From NCBI GenBank assembly GCA_018873225.1, contig JAEILZ010000008.1:2914001-2978000 (forward strand): a stretch of 64,000 nt of DNA, written 5' to 3'. The DNA comes from [Phialemoniopsis] sp. UDSM-2020 (taxonomy: Eukaryota > Ascomycota > Sordariomycetes > Thyridiales > Thyridiaceae). Positions 1 to 11,542 of this stretch are shown in pieces. Made by a program: the position numbers and the translations under genes. Positions within the stretch are counted from its first letter, which is position 1. Every line of letters begins with the position of its first letter. A model generated the notes under the pieces. That model did not search any database. It had not been told where the DNA came from and worked only from the letters and a program-made list of their open reading frames with translations.

Positions 1-241
1 GATCTGGCCATGAGACGACCTCTCACTCTGGGAATATGAGTCTTGGCATCGGTTGCGGTTGCGGAGATGGGACCAAAAGGAGCAACTCTGAACGACGACA
101 TAGTCAAGCAAGGTAGGCCTCGTCTCGGGGCAGGAGATCGAGCGTTTCCTGTATATAAGGCTTCACTACTCCTTAGACATTTCCGTTCATGAATGGCAAG
201 CTCTAGACGAGACGCATTGGCAGAACTGAACATCTTCGATA
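1..241 (+). promoter_or_regulatory. 5' flank and promoter of the secreted dioxygenase gene
   Basis: There is no gene in this stretch. A TATA-like box (TATATAAG) lies at 152-159, about 85 bases before the start codon at 242. That spacing fits a short 5' leader. No other element was recognised. Confidence 0.4.
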
Positions 242-1545
242 ATGCAGCTCAGCATCATTCTACCTGTCGTGCTAGCCGTGGGCCTCACAGTTGCCCATCC
301 AGGCCATGACGTTGGTCGGGAGATTGCTGAACGTCGCGACTTTCTCACCAGCAACAAGAATGATCTTAGTCACTGTGCCGACAAACTAAGGGCCCGTGGT
401 CTTGAAGCGCGAAATATCGAGCGACGAGCGAACCTGGTTCAAGGCTTGCTGAAGAAGCGGGCCCTTCGTAAGTCTTGGTCTCATGGTCACTAAGAAATTC
501 GAGTTAACAAATCGCTTTAGAGGTGCAACCAAACCTAAACAAGTCTCACGAATCGACAGAGACCTACACCGCTGCAACAGATATGTCGGTCATCTTTGCT
601 GGCAACAAATCTTGCACCTTGACTCCCGAGCAGATTGATGGCCCTTACTGTACGTCTGATCCGGAGTCTCCAGCATGTTCCCTTGGCTAACCCCAGATCG
701 TAGATGTGGCAGGTGAAGCTGTCCGTCAAGATGTCGTGGAGGATCAGAAGGGCGTGCCTCTCGCCCTTGACATCCAGATTGTTGACATGGACACCTGCGA
801 GCCGGTCACGGGAGCATACCTCGATATCTGGCGTGAGTTACCAGAATAGTGCCTCTAGTATCACCCGTCAATTGTGTGGCTGATATCCTTGTCTTTGCTT
901 TGACCAGATTGCAATTCGACTGGCGTCTACGGTGGTGTCGCCGTCAACGGCAACGGAATCGGCAGCTCTGACAAAAGCAACCTCAACAACACCTGGCTGC
1001 GCGGCGCCCAAAAGACAGACAAGGATGGCGCCGTCCAGTTCTCAACCCTCTTCCCAGGCTTCTACCAGGGACGAGCGACGCATATCCATGTGGCGGTTCA
1101 CCTAAACGCGACCGAGCTCGCCAACGGCACTCTCATCGACACAACGGCCGCGCACGTCGGCCAGATGTACTTTGATCAGGATCTCATCGGCGAGGTCAAC
1201 AAGCTGGCTCCCTACACCGACAACAAGCAAGGGTTCACCACGAACGCGCAGGACATGATACTCAACGGCGTCCAGGGCGATTCGGATCCGATCATGGAGT
1301 ACACGCGCCTTGGAGAGGGCTTGCAGGATGGTCTGCTTGCGTGGCTTAGCATCGGAATCAACAGGACCTATGTGCACGAGATCACGCCGGCTGCGACGCA
1401 TTTCGAGACGGGTGGCGAGGCGAATCCGAATGGAGGCATGCCGCCTCCCGGAGGTCCCTTTCCGTCCGGCTTCCCGCCTGGAGGTCCTCCTCCATCTGGA
1501 ATGTCCGGATTCCCGCCGATGCCGACTTCATCGACACCTCCATGA
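242..1545 (+). CDS. Secreted intradiol ring-cleavage dioxygenase-like protein
   Basis: Four exons (242-467, 521-649, 704-832, 908-1545) encode 373 residues. The first 19 or so residues form a signal peptide ending near VAHPGHD, so the protein is probably extracellular. Conserved blocks are those of the intradiol dioxygenase fold (protocatechuate 3,4-dioxygenase beta-chain type): EGPYYVAGE-like GPYYVAGE rebuilt across intron 2, DIWHCNSTGVYGG across intron 3, and FYQGRATHIHV, which carries the expected Tyr and two His iron ligands. These enzymes open catechol-type rings with non-heme Fe(III). The C-terminal ~50 residues are Pro/Gly-rich low-complexity sequence. Secreted fungal members are common, and their real substrates (lignin-derived or plant phenolics) are mostly unknown. 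The next gene is convergent. Family call firm; substrate not inferable. Confidence 0.9.
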
Positions 1546-1788
1546 TCTCGACTGACTCTGCACGTGCGGGAGATGACCGGCATGGTGACTTTGTGGAGAT
1601 GGAGAATGCTGTGGTAAGGAATGGGAGGTCATTAGGGGAGAGCCCAAGCATTACAGCTTGCAGCTGACATGTAGGGTCACTAGGTTCTTGAAATCAAGTT
1701 GATAGCTACGTAGGAAATGCTGCAGTGTAAAGGGATCGCGACGCTAAAGTTCTATCATAGACGAAAAGGGTCAAAATTGAAATGCAGC

Positions 1789-3278
1789 TCACTTCTTCTT
1801 GCCGTGAACAGCCCCGTGAGCGCCCGCTTCATATGGCGGAGGCGCATCTGTAATGTCGTCCGGACCAGGTGCCGCACTGCTCGAGCCTGCTGCCGCTACC
1901 GGCACATCCCGCTGCGGGCCGCTATCTCCCTGCACGGCGCCCTCTTCACGGACCTGTCCACTTTGCTGTGCCTTTGCACCTCGTCGTGCATGACGCATCA
2001 CACAGAAAACGCACAGCCCACCCAGCACCAATCCAGCCACGCCGCCGACGACAGCACCAGCAATAACACCCCCGCTCGGCCCATGCGATCCGCCACCCGG
2101 CGCCGCCGTGCTAGACGCTGTAGCCCTCGCCGACGTCGGACCAGTCCGCCCCGCCGTCGTCGACGAAGGCTTGGGCGTGATCCCCGTAGCCGTAACCTCG
2201 GCATTCGCAGCACTACAGTAGTAATCGAGCACCGCGCCCGCGGACTCGACGCGGTCCTGCACGCTCTCGCTGCAAAACAACCGCGCGTACGACACCACGG
2301 ACGTCGAGACGAGGCGCTGCATGCTCGTCTTGACGCACACGCACGACGCCATGGCCTGCGGCCCGCTGTCGCGGCAGAGCCCCCACGACTGGTACGTCAG
2401 GGCCTGGTAGACGGCGCGCTGGGCGCACGACGCCAGGGACGAGTACTGCGGCAGGTCGGTGATGTAGTAGGTCATGTCGCCCGGCGGGTTTGAGGCGGTG
2501 GGCATGGCGCCGGTCGTGGTGCCGGCTGCGAGGGCGCAGTAGCCGGCGAACACGGCCTGCGCGGAGGACACGTCGGCCGGGTTGGAGGAGCAGACGCCGG
2601 CGACGGAGCGGGCGATGCTCGAGGAGATGGAGGCCGAGTTGCGGTTCTTTTCGCAGGCGCAGGGGGCTAGGGCCGTGGGGTCTGGAGGGCAGAGCTGAAA
2701 GGTCTAGGGGGCTTGTGTTTAGTGTCCTGCCCAGTGCCCGAGAGTACGAAGTCGCGACATACCTGCGCATTCAGGACCACTGACAGCGCGCTCGACGCAC
2801 ATGGCGCCAGGTCAGTTGCCGCGGGGAACTCGTAGATGTACGACGATACAGGATGCGCCGGCGTGGGGAAGGCGACTTTGACGTTCTGGTTGCAGTACGC
2901 GCTCAGGACAGTCGAGGCGGAGGCTTGATCGTCGGTCGCTGAAGAGCCGCAACGGGTGCTGACGAATGACGACATGCCTGACGATACAGCGGCAAACTGA
3001 TCATTGCAGATGCAGGACTGTAGACCCTGTTCGTCATCAGGGCAGACCTTGCTGGATGTTTGCAGTGCAATGTTCCCAGAGACTGCCGACGCAGCACAAT
3101 TGGCCTACCGAGTGGTCAATACATGCCAAATGATGGGCTCGTACGTCAATGTAATACGTACCAGCTGAGTGTATACAGCAAGGTCAGTCACATATACGAC
3201 TTCTTGCGCAGCAGATATTGATGTCAGCGCAAGCACAAGGGCTGCGAGTAATCGCGAGGGTGCGCGTGCCGAGTGCAT
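1789..3278 (-). CDS. Membrane-anchored protein with three six-cysteine extracellular modules
   Basis: Three exons on the minus strand (3278-3162, 3104-2763, 2694-1789) give 454 residues. The start at 3278 begins a good signal peptide (MHSARAPSRLLAALVLAL). An in-frame ATG at 3329 would only add a non-hydrophobic leader. Three successive modules each begin with a D-L-x-x-Y-x-x-L-x-x-C-A motif and contain six Cys in the pattern C, C, CxC, C, C (module 3 around residues 230-315). A Ser/Thr-rich stalk follows, then one Gly/Val-rich transmembrane helix near residues 362-386 and a short cytosolic tail ending in PPPYE-type sequence. It resembles CFEM-type surface proteins in layout but has six rather than eight Cys per module. 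Function unknown; a cell-surface or wall-associated role is inferred. Confidence 0.75.
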
Positions 3279-4376
3279 CTTTACGATAGTTGCTGAAGTT
3301 GCCAGACTACGTACGCCCAGTATCAACAAAACTTCACGAGGCTCTTTATTGGAACCTCCTTCGTGCTATTAACTGAGATAAAGGCCAAGAGAGGGCCAAG
3401 ACTTAATTGAACGCGCGCGAGGAGACATCGTTGCGGCTTTATCTCAGCTTTCCTTGGCATGCTGGGGGCAGAAGAGTCAAAGACCAGGGGGCGGGTCGTC
3501 GGTGTATGTCTGGGAATTAGCGCTGTCATAACAGTCTTCAGTTGGCGTTAGCAAGTCAGTTTAGTTGTTAAAAGGCCTTTGAAATGGAGTCTCAGTGGAG
3601 ACGTTTCAGGGCTGTGTCTGTGAGGCTGGACAGAGCTGAACAAGAAATGCCGGTGGTTCCGCCCCGGTCCATCTTAGTTGACCCACCCACGTGCCAAACG
3701 GGCTTAACGGTGTGGTCTGTCCGAACCCGACCGCCGTGCCGCCCGATCGGGATATCATCAAGCTCTCGTCGGAACGATTCCATGTTCGCTTTGGCCTTTT
3801 GTGTTGATTCCGTTGATTTAACTTTCCTTCGTTGGCTTAGAGGGTGGCTTCGTCAGCCTTGCTAGCAGATGCATTAGTTAGCGTATGTTCACAACTGCCG
3901 TCTCACCGACCTGCTGGATCTGACACTGCGTCACGATGCCGCTTAAAGTAGCTGCATTTGGTCGTCAAAAGTTTCTCCGACGCAAGGTTCAGAGGTTTAA
4001 TCACTGGAGTCTCCTCACATGTTTTCGCCCAAAGTTTATAATTCGAACGCCTAGATCCATGATGGTCTCTCGTCAGCACGACCCGGCTGTCCCGGGAGCC
4101 TGGAGGTCGGGTCGCCGTCAACTTCAATGACTTCAACATGATGAGAATGGTTTGTGGGGGCACACTGCATGTGCAGCTGCTAGTAAAGTCAGAGCTGAAT
4201 ATCAGTGATGTCTTCAAGAAAGAGTTTGCTAGATTACTGAGCACCATCAATGCATTGCATCACGACTTTTTCTATCTACACAGGTATAAGAGGAGAGGTG
4301 TTCCCGGCCTTGCAAGGGAGAATTGTTCAGAGGAGAGTATCATTTCCCAAGAACATCACCCAACATCATCAGCACA
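3279..4376. other. Intergenic, divergent promoter region
   Basis: About 1.1 kb separates two divergent genes. ORFs on either strand here are short, lack homology-like features and have no supporting splice structure. A TATA-like element (GGTATAAG) near 4283-4290 lies about 90 bases upstream of the plus-strand gene. Nothing else was recognised. Confidence 0.4.
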
Positions 4377-4676
4377 ATGAAGCTATCACTCTTGTATCTT
4401 GTCCCCCTCGCTGTCTCCGTCTCCGCCGGAGTGGCCGCGCCCCCAGAGCCTCGTGATGACGACGCCACTCGATGCCAGAACTCTTACTGCAATGGCAACG
4501 GGTATGGTGGAGGATACGGCAATAACGGCTACAACTACAGACAGTGTTGCAACAATTATAACAACTACGGCTATGGCTACTGCAACCGGTACAACTACCA
4601 GTGCCAGTGCGGTCGTGGTTGCCGACGGCAGTCAGACGATGATATTTACTTCACCGAGATCAATATAGGAGAGTGA
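4377..4676 (+). CDS. Small secreted Gly/Asn/Tyr-rich, eight-cysteine peptide
   Basis: This single exon encodes 99 residues. The start at 4377 was chosen because a clear signal peptide follows (MKLSLLYLVPLAVSVSAG). An in-frame codon at 4323 would put it behind a charged leader. The mature part is dominated by Gly, Asn and Tyr in YGYGYC- and CNNYNNYG-like runs. It holds eight Cys, including a CC pair and a CQCGRGC cluster, followed by a dibasic RR (possible Kex2-type site) and an acidic tail. Size, secretion and cysteine content match effector-like or antimicrobial-like peptides of plant-associated fungi. No family was recognised, so this is description only. Confidence 0.75.
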   Translation: MKLSLLYLVPLAVSVSAGVAAPPEPRDDDATRCQNSYCNGNGYGGGYGNNGYNYRQCCNNYNNYGYGYCNRYNYQCQCGRGCRRQSDDDIYFTEINIGE

Positions 4677-5251
4677 TCTCCACGAACGAACTTCTTCCCT
4701 GGAACTACAAGTTTGGCTGGGACACGAGATAAAATTGGGATTGGTACCACCAAGCAACGAGACCGATGGAACACGAATCAATTTGATATCCACGATTTTT
4801 AATGGATTTATGAACACTCTCCTTTAATACTAGTCAAGCAATAAACTCGAAATAATTCAATGACCCTTTGAGCCATCTCTCTCCTAATTATGACTGCGTT
4901 GGTGGCATTATTACATGTACTATGGGAACCCTGATCTCTCTGTAGGCCCAGTCAAGCATCAGGTCTAAGTCCGTTCTCACACATGAGCGCTTGGAACATT
5001 GAAATGATCAATGATGCGTGGTAGGGCACAATTAGTTCATTGTAATGCACGAGGTAGGACTTGGCCGACCCCATGCATGACGACCCCCATATTTGACTAG
5101 CTCTTGTTTTTAGTGTTGGTGCCATGCCACGCTCCAATACCCGGTCAGTTCCCTGTAGTGGATATGAATGGAGCACTCTAATCTTGACATCTCACAAACT
5201 CAAGTCACGGTAAAGTCGGAAATTCGACCTTGCATTTGACACTGCAACAGG
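4677..5251. other. Intergenic
   Basis: This stretch contains the 3' region of the small secreted peptide gene and the promoter side of the downstream Zn2Cys6 regulator. Only short ORFs without recognisable features are present. Confidence 0.4.
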
Positions 5252-7844
5252 ATGGCGAGCGAGAAGCGGAAACGGACATATGGTCTTTCGTGTCTGGTGA
5301 GTATGTCCTTTCTATGACACACCACGAGATGGGGCTAAGCCGCCTTCCTCAGGCCTGCCGCGAGAAAAAGATCGCATGCGATGGGGTCCGTCCCCGTTGT
5401 CGAGGCTGCATAGACACACATGAGGAGTGTCAAATACCGTGAGAAATCCACGTCACAATTAAGCTCCTTACCTTGCAATTCGTGCTAACGCGATTTAGGA
5501 GCTCTGCCCGTCGGCTGCGTAGGCTACAGGGATCCCCTGTGCCGCACACGACCGCATCGACTTCGGACACCACGGTCTCGGCACTGGCTGAGCGGATGCG
5601 GCAGATGGAAAAGCGCATGGAGCAGATGGAGGACATGATAGGGTTTCCTAGCGACCCTAGTCAGGGCTCACCCGATAGCCCTGCGATACATGTTTCGAAC
5701 CGCGACACCGCTAGCCAGCGTGCCGTCTCAGCTACTACCTATGGCGGCACGGGACACAACGGTGCCGCCGCCGATGGAGCCAAGTATCGCCTCACCGTTG
5801 ACGAGGCCGGCAATGTAGGTACCTGATCCGTCCATGCTACAACTCGATGTGGCTAAGAATAGTCTCAGGTGACCTATCACGGTCTCACCGGCTGGATCCA
5901 AGGACCGAATGTTGCTAGTGAGGTGCAAACAGCTCCTTTGCCGACGCCCGCCTCGTATGGCATGAACGACCCTGCATTTGCACCACTCTTCCAGGCTCTC
6001 GCCACCTCAAAGCATATCTCCGTAGCAGCCGAGCTCGGCGATGCGCTACTTGACACCTACTTCTGCTATCAAGTGTTCAACATCATCGAACGCTCGACAT
6101 TCTTGCGAGACATGGCTCTTGGTGGGCCGCTGTTCTCGGAATTCCTTCTCATGGCCATGTATGCATCAGCAACGCGAATGATAGACGCGCTAGACGTAGA
6201 GCAGAGGAGATCGCAAGGCGAGTTGTTTGAGAAGTTGGCGAAAGAATACTTGGCCAAGGAGATGGAGGGCCCGACAAAGATACCTACGATACAGGGACTG
6301 CTTCTGCTTTCGGGAAGAGAGTGTGCGGGTGGGAACCTCACCCAGGGATGGAACCATGCGGGAGCGGTGAGTGCGACTTTGATTATAATCGAGCAAACAG
6401 ACTGACAACCACGCCAGGCCTTCCGAATGATCTACGATGTAGGTGTCTAATATTCCAGTCCCAGGAGTATTACATGCTGACTCTTGTAGCTCGGCATTCA
6501 CCTTGCCCCTGAAAAGGTCGCTGGAGCTTCTAGTCTATCAGTCGAGGAACAGTCTACCCGAGAAAGGCTCTTCTGGTCTGCATTCATCTGGGACAAGTCA
6601 GTTAAATGGCAGTCATACGCGTTTGGGTCGGTTTGGACTAATTGGCCAGGTCAATATCTCTTGCGATGGGTCGCGAGCCGACCTTCCCACCACGTCTCGG
6701 CAGGGACCCCTCCAGCATGGTCGACTTTGACGACGACGAAGCGCCGTGGACAGCTTACTTTGTCAATCCAATCAATTGTCCGCCGCAACTGATGAACTAC
6801 GTATATCAGCCCAAGCGTCGCGTGGCCGCATTTCGGGCCTTGTCCCGCCTTTGCTTGGTAGGTCATGGCCAGGGTCTACGCTCGCTAACAGCTGACTGAG
6901 ACGTGTCTACAGATACTCCATGATATTATCATGGAGCTATATAGCACGGAAAGCCGATTGAATGCAAGGCAGAGGATGGCCTTCATCGCAAAGACTCGGC
7001 AAAGGCTAGAGACATTTTGGAACTTGGTTCCAAACACGATGAAGTTCAACCCGAATCAACCGTCTCCACCACCATGGATCTTCATGTTGCAGTAAGGCTA
7101 TCCCCTGCTTGGACCATTCACGCATATGATTGACGAAAAGTCTCTTTCACAGAATGCTCTACCATGCTGCCAGTATCTTACTGTACAGGCTGATTCTCGA
7201 CCCAACTGATGTTCCCAACGCCAGCGGCCATGTCGGAACATGCCTCGAGCACAGTGTCATCGCGAATCAGATGGCCGTGGCGTACACGCATACTTTCGGT
7301 GAAAGGATCGCCTACGTCGGCATGTACTCATCCTTCATAGCCGCGTAAGTCAAACGCCACGATAGGAGGGGATCATTGGACTCTTGCTAACTCAGTTCCA
7401 GGAGCTTTGACATGATGCTACTAGAAGCGGATCGTGTCGAGGTCCAGCTTGGCGCACTAACACGGTTAAGGATATGGCTCGGCATCATGGAAAAGGTCGG
7501 TGTTCCTCAGCGGTCTGTCCTGGATTCACATGACTAACCCTGTTGCTTCGATACGATAGAGTGTCGAGAGAGTACCGAGTATTCGCAAGTCAGTGCATCA
7601 TATATCAACATCAGTATTCAACGTGGTCACGAAACAGCCAGTCTTGGCTGCTACAGAGTCAGTCTATGCTACCCCACAACCTTGCAAAATTTGGCTAATA
7701 AAGAACAGGGCTGGCCAGTGGATCATCTCACTTCACACACAGCAGCTCCCTGAGATGAGCCCGATGGATAGCTTTGACATGGTGGGAACCGGTGTCGGAG
7801 CCTTTGATTTCTTTGATCTTTTTGCTCCGACCCAGGAACTTTAG
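5252..7844 (+). CDS. Zn(II)2Cys6 transcription factor
   Basis: Eleven exons can be joined in frame: 5252-5296, 5353-5438, 5499-5814, 5869-6366, 6418-6438, 6490-6596, 6650-6857, 6913-7091, 7153-7344, 7402-7495, 7560-7844 (676 residues). The N-terminus carries a binuclear zinc cluster, SCLACREKKIACDG followed by RCRGC and EEC, built across intron 1. It is followed by a basic linker and a short coiled coil rich in M, E, K and R (RMRQMEKRMEQME). The middle resembles the fungal-specific transcription factor domain. The 51-nt stretch 7658-7708 has GT-AG ends and a CTAAT branch and is in frame, so it may be a further intron (659 residues). The gene stands at the head of a group of catabolic genes, so pathway-specific regulation is a reasonable inference. 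The C-terminal end is the least certain part. Confidence 0.85.
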
Positions 7845-8352
7845 GCCTACTTCGAGCGCCCCTGGCTCAACAAGACTTGCATTTCACGGCTTTCGATCGG
7901 CAATGAGCCGAAGGGTTAGCTTGTACGGATTTCACGGATTTCACGGCGTTGCTTTCAGGCTAGTGCCTCCACTAACTGGGATTTGGGTGTGTTCCCCATG
8001 GGTTCGTTGAGGGGAAGTGGAGGCAGTGGAGTTTGATTAGTTTTGTCACAATTCTCATTGCTCATCGACTTTTCTAATGCGTCCTGGACCTACTTTAGAT
8101 TTGTTCAAGTATGGCAGTCTTATGAACTGGATCAATTTACGCGGCGAGAACGTGGGCTATGGTGACCTTGCTCCCCAAGTCCCCCTCATCTCAGCCAACC
8201 ACGCTAGCGGATAGCCTCTTCTCTTAGTGGAAGCAAAGCCTTGGTCAAGGGCTGAGGTATATCAACTCCCCATAAACACGTGCATTTGGGTTTCACTCCT
8301 TCGTCGTGCCTCTTTCACTCATTTCTTATTCACTTCCTTCTCCCCATACAGC
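7845..8352. other. Intergenic
   Basis: About 500 bases lie between the tandem regulator and transporter genes. A short direct repeat (ttcacgga, twice within 7930-7945) is visible. Otherwise nothing is supported. Confidence 0.35.
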
Positions 8353-10313
8353 ATGTCTACACCAACGGAGAAACCCACGACTGGCACCACGTCTGCCGAA
8401 AGCAAAGCAGTGGAGCCCGTTCGCCATTATGAGAACACGAATATGGATGGTTCTATCACCGCAACGAGGGACCAGCATCACGAGATACACGAAGAAGTGA
8501 TGGCCAAAGATGTCTCGGCTGCCGGTCTTGCGGAGGAGATGCTCCAGGTCGACGAGACCCGGGCCGCTGAGATCAGAACTGAGCTGGCCGGCAATCGGCA
8601 AGGCGGTTGGATACCCATCACAAGCGAAGAGAAACGGCTCAACTCCCGCCTCAATTGGAAGTTGGACTTGATGGTATGTATCGGACTCGTCGAGGTACTT
8701 GAAGAAGTTACGGTTGCTGATGTTTGTGTTGTAGGTCCTGCCTCTGCTGGCTCTGGGCTACATGTTCAACCAGCTGGACCGAACCAATTTGGGAAATGCT
8801 CAGACGGCTGGCTTCAGTTCCGACCTCGGCATTCCCTCGGCGGCTGTCAACAATGCTAGCAGTCTCTTCTTCGCAACTTACATCCCATTTCAGCCTTTGG
8901 CTGCAGCGTTCGGCCGGCGCATCGGTGCTCCAAAGTTTATGGGTGCTACCTTAATCCTCTGGGGTATTCTTACCATATGCCACGCTTACGTCAAGACCAA
9001 TGGGCAGCTAATCGCCGTGAGGCTGTTGATGGGCCTCGCCGAGTGCGGTTTCTATCCTTCGGTTCTCTCTTACCGTAAGTCATATCGTCCGGATGCAGCC
9101 ATGCTTTAGTTGTTGTTAACCCCTCAACCCTAGTCTCGGAATTCTACCCCCGTTTCGAATGTGCCTTTCGTTTCGCTCTCTTCTACGGATTCTTCTCGGT
9201 GGCGGGAGCTTTCGGTGGACTGATTGCCTACGGCATGTAAGTGATGGGTTTTCGCAGGTTTGCACATGGATAGACTGACACCCAGGACAGCTTACAGGTT
9301 CATGGAGCCTTACACTCCTGGCAGTATCTTTTCATCCTCGAGGGTAGTATCCCCGTGGTTCTCGGTATCATCGCCCCCTTCTGGCTCGCGGACGATGTAG
9401 CCACGGCCTGGTATCTGAATGCAGAGGAGAGAGCATTCGCAGAGAAGCGCATGGTTGTGGACTCGGCCGCCAACTTCAGCAGACACCACAAGGTAACTCT
9501 CAGAGATTTCAAGGAGGCATTCATGGACTGGAGAGTATGGGGCATCATGCTTTCCAACACTCTCGCAAGTCTATCATCCCAAGGATTTACCATCTTCTTT
9601 CCCGTCGTGGTCAAGGCAAGTCATCTTTCTTGGACGCATGGTCCTCCACACTTGTGTCTAATATTCAAGTAGGGACTGGGCTACAAGACTGGAACCCTGG
9701 CCAACCTGATGACTGTTCCTCCATATGTCGCAGGAGCGATCGGTGTCTGGGCGTTCTCATGGTCTTCGGACCGTTTCCAGGAGAGGACCTTCCATCTCCT
9801 TGGCGGTATGACTATTGTCATCATTGGACTAATCCTGACGATCGTCATTCCGCTGGACAACATCGGAGGACGATACGCCGGCCTGATGGTCCTTATGTTT
9901 GGAGCCTTTGTCCACTCACCTAGTAAGTCCGAAGCCTCCAGCCCAGCAGGAAGTCACATACAACTAATGCTTGTGTCTTAGTCGCCGTCGCTTGGCTTGC
10001 AGGTAACACCCCAGAGCCGGGCAAGCGTGTGGTCACCATTGGCATATCGGGTTGGGCCAACATCGCTGGCATTATCGGCTCTCAGCTCTTTGTCTCGTCC
10101 TACGGACCAGGCTACATCTACCCATTGCAAGTCACCGTTGGACTGATGGCAGTCGGATGGGTTGGGTTTGCCGCCACATCAATTGCACTGCGTCTCGTCA
10201 ACAGGTGGAGAGCAAAGAAGCTGGAGGGTATGACTGCTGCGGAGATCGAGCAGGAGAACAGGTCAGGACCCAGGTCAGGAGACAAGAAGTGGACATTTGT
10301 GTATGGTCTTTAG
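8353..10313 (+). CDS. MFS transporter, allantoate permease-like (anion:cation symporter family)
   Basis: Six exons (8353-8673, 8735-9074, 9134-9236, 9291-9615, 9673-9922, 9982-10313) give 556 residues. A hydrophilic N-terminus of about 105 residues precedes the first membrane helix (LPLLALGYMFNQLDRTNLGNA), whose D-R-x-N-L-G-N motif is typical of Dal5/Tna1-type permeases. Such carriers take up organic anions such as allantoate, nicotinate, pantothenate or aromatic acids by proton symport at the plasma membrane. About twelve helices are expected. Intron 4 has a GC donor (GCAAGT at 9616) instead of GT, since only this join keeps the frame. Its place between a Zn2Cys6 regulator and degradative enzymes suggests uptake of the cluster's substrate. 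Confidence 0.9.
9616..9672 (+). other. GC-AG intron
   Basis: The donor reads AAG|GCAAGT and the acceptor CAAGTAG|GG. Joining 9615 to 9673 restores VVVKGLGYKTGTLANL of the transporter. No GT donor nearby keeps this frame. Confidence 0.75.
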
Positions 10314-10642
10314 GTCACGAGCATCAACACTACCGGGGTAAGCGACGGTCATGGTCTAACCTAGTCAGTCAGCTGTGGCCTTTTCTAGATAAGAAAGTGT
10401 CCACAAGCGATTGGAAACGAATCCGCAATTCAAAGATCGCACATATCTCCGATGTGCTTCGTAGCATCGCGCCGGACGAGGTCCAGAATTCCAACAGTTG
10501 GCAGATTACTTGACGGGCAAGACGGGTTCTCTTTGGATGTACCTGAAGCACGGATTATCCCACTATCTAAGCATGAGGCGGGACATGCGCGGGGACCTCA
10601 AGTACAAGTCTTTATCGTGTTTCATCCTCTCTAGCTACAAAG
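10314..10642. other. Convergent 3' region
   Basis: About 330 bases lie between the convergent transporter and amidohydrolase genes. No gene or element was recognised. Confidence 0.35.
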
Positions 10643-11542
10643 TCAATCGTACAAAATCGCCGCGTTCTTGCCCATTAACTTGTCCCAACTCTGACCCCCG
10701 ATCTCGTCACAGGCTTTTTTCAACAACTCCAAATGCTGTCGAATATCAACAGCCATGAACCCAGTAGCTCCAGGCTTGGATATGACATACGGCCAGTCAC
10801 TTCCCCATATGACTCCTCCACCCTCTCTCCGTCGCAATATCTCTTTGACCATAGGCATCATCGATCTTGGATCACGCCCATACCTCGTCAAGCCGGAAAT
10901 CTTGACAACAATGACGCCTTGTTCGATCAAATCGAGAAGCTCTTTGAACCCGGTGGAATTGAGCTCGTCAGGTTGCGCGGCAAAGACATGGTCTGCGACG
11001 AAGACAGTACCGTATTGTTCGTGAAGGGTACGAAGAGTTGATGCCAGTCCATGCCAGACGCCCACAGAGAATATGGCCGCTTCAATGCTCCAATTCACTC
11101 CCGCGTCGTGTATCCTTTTCACTGTCTCTTCGAAGAGTTTGTCGAGTGATGTTCCGTCTCGTCTCGTATTGAACCTCACGGACCTGATGCCCGCGTCATT
11201 GAGCCGTCGAAGCTCTCCTGTTGTCATCTGCTCTAGGTCCATCACGACCACGCCCTTGGCCTGGCGTCCTAAACGGCGGAGCTCTTTGATTGCTTCTAAT
11301 GTCAAGGCCGAGTCGGTGCCCTCGGGCCCTGACATAACAATGACAAAGTTCGTAGTAGGGACGGCAGCGACGAGATCTGCCACGCTGCGTTTCGGAGGAC
11401 GGTACAACGCATTCTCGATATAGGGATGTTTCTCGGGATCGAAGACGTGGACGTGGGTGTCCCAGGAGGATGCGTCGAGGTGCTGCATTTCGATAGAGCT
11501 GCTACAGACGAAAGAGAGTATCGGATCAAGACTTGTGCTCAC
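10643..11542 (-). CDS. Amidohydrolase-2 family hydrolase (2-pyrone-4,6-dicarboxylate lactonase-like)
   Basis: This is one uninterrupted exon on the minus strand, of 299 residues from the first ATG. An internal ATG at 11488 (MQHLDASSWDTHVHVFDP) gives 281 residues and a better family N-terminus. The DTHVHVFDP motif is the metal/substrate HxH strand of the amidohydrolase-2 barrel. ADHVF holds the later His, and WGSDWPYV carries the conserved catalytic Asp near the C-terminus. Related enzymes (LigI, TIM-barrel hydrolases) open lactones or cleave C-C/C-N bonds in aromatic-acid catabolism. Neighbouring permease, oxygenase and lyase genes support a degradative role; the exact substrate is unknown. 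Confidence 0.85.
   Translation of the reverse strand: MSTSLDPILSFVCSSSIEMQHLDASSWDTHVHVFDPEKHPYIENALYRPPKRSVADLVAAVPTTNFVIVMSGPEGTDSALTLEAIKELRRLGRQAKGVVVMDLEQMTTGELRRLNDAGIRSVRFNTRRDGTSLDKLFEETVKRIHDAGVNWSIEAAIFSVGVWHGLASTLRTLHEQYGTVFVADHVFAAQPDELNSTGFKELLDLIEQGVIVVKISGLTRYGRDPRSMMPMVKEILRRREGGGVIWGSDWPYVISKPGATGFMAVDIRQHLELLKKACDEIGGQSWDKLMGKNAAILYD

Noticed and set aside
1658..1677. GCAGCTGACATGTAGGG resembling GCAGCTGAAATGTAGGG near 46610
   Set aside because: A 17-base near-match between two intergenic spots is too short to claim a dispersed repeat without a genome search.
1717..2493. 258-codon plus-strand ORF
   Set aside because: It is the antisense of the last exon of the cysteine-module gene; Arg/His-rich translation typical of a shadow frame.
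7658..7708. In-frame 51-nt sequence as a definite intron of the Zn2Cys6 gene
   Set aside because: The splice signals are reasonable, but both readings are open, so it is only mentioned as an option.
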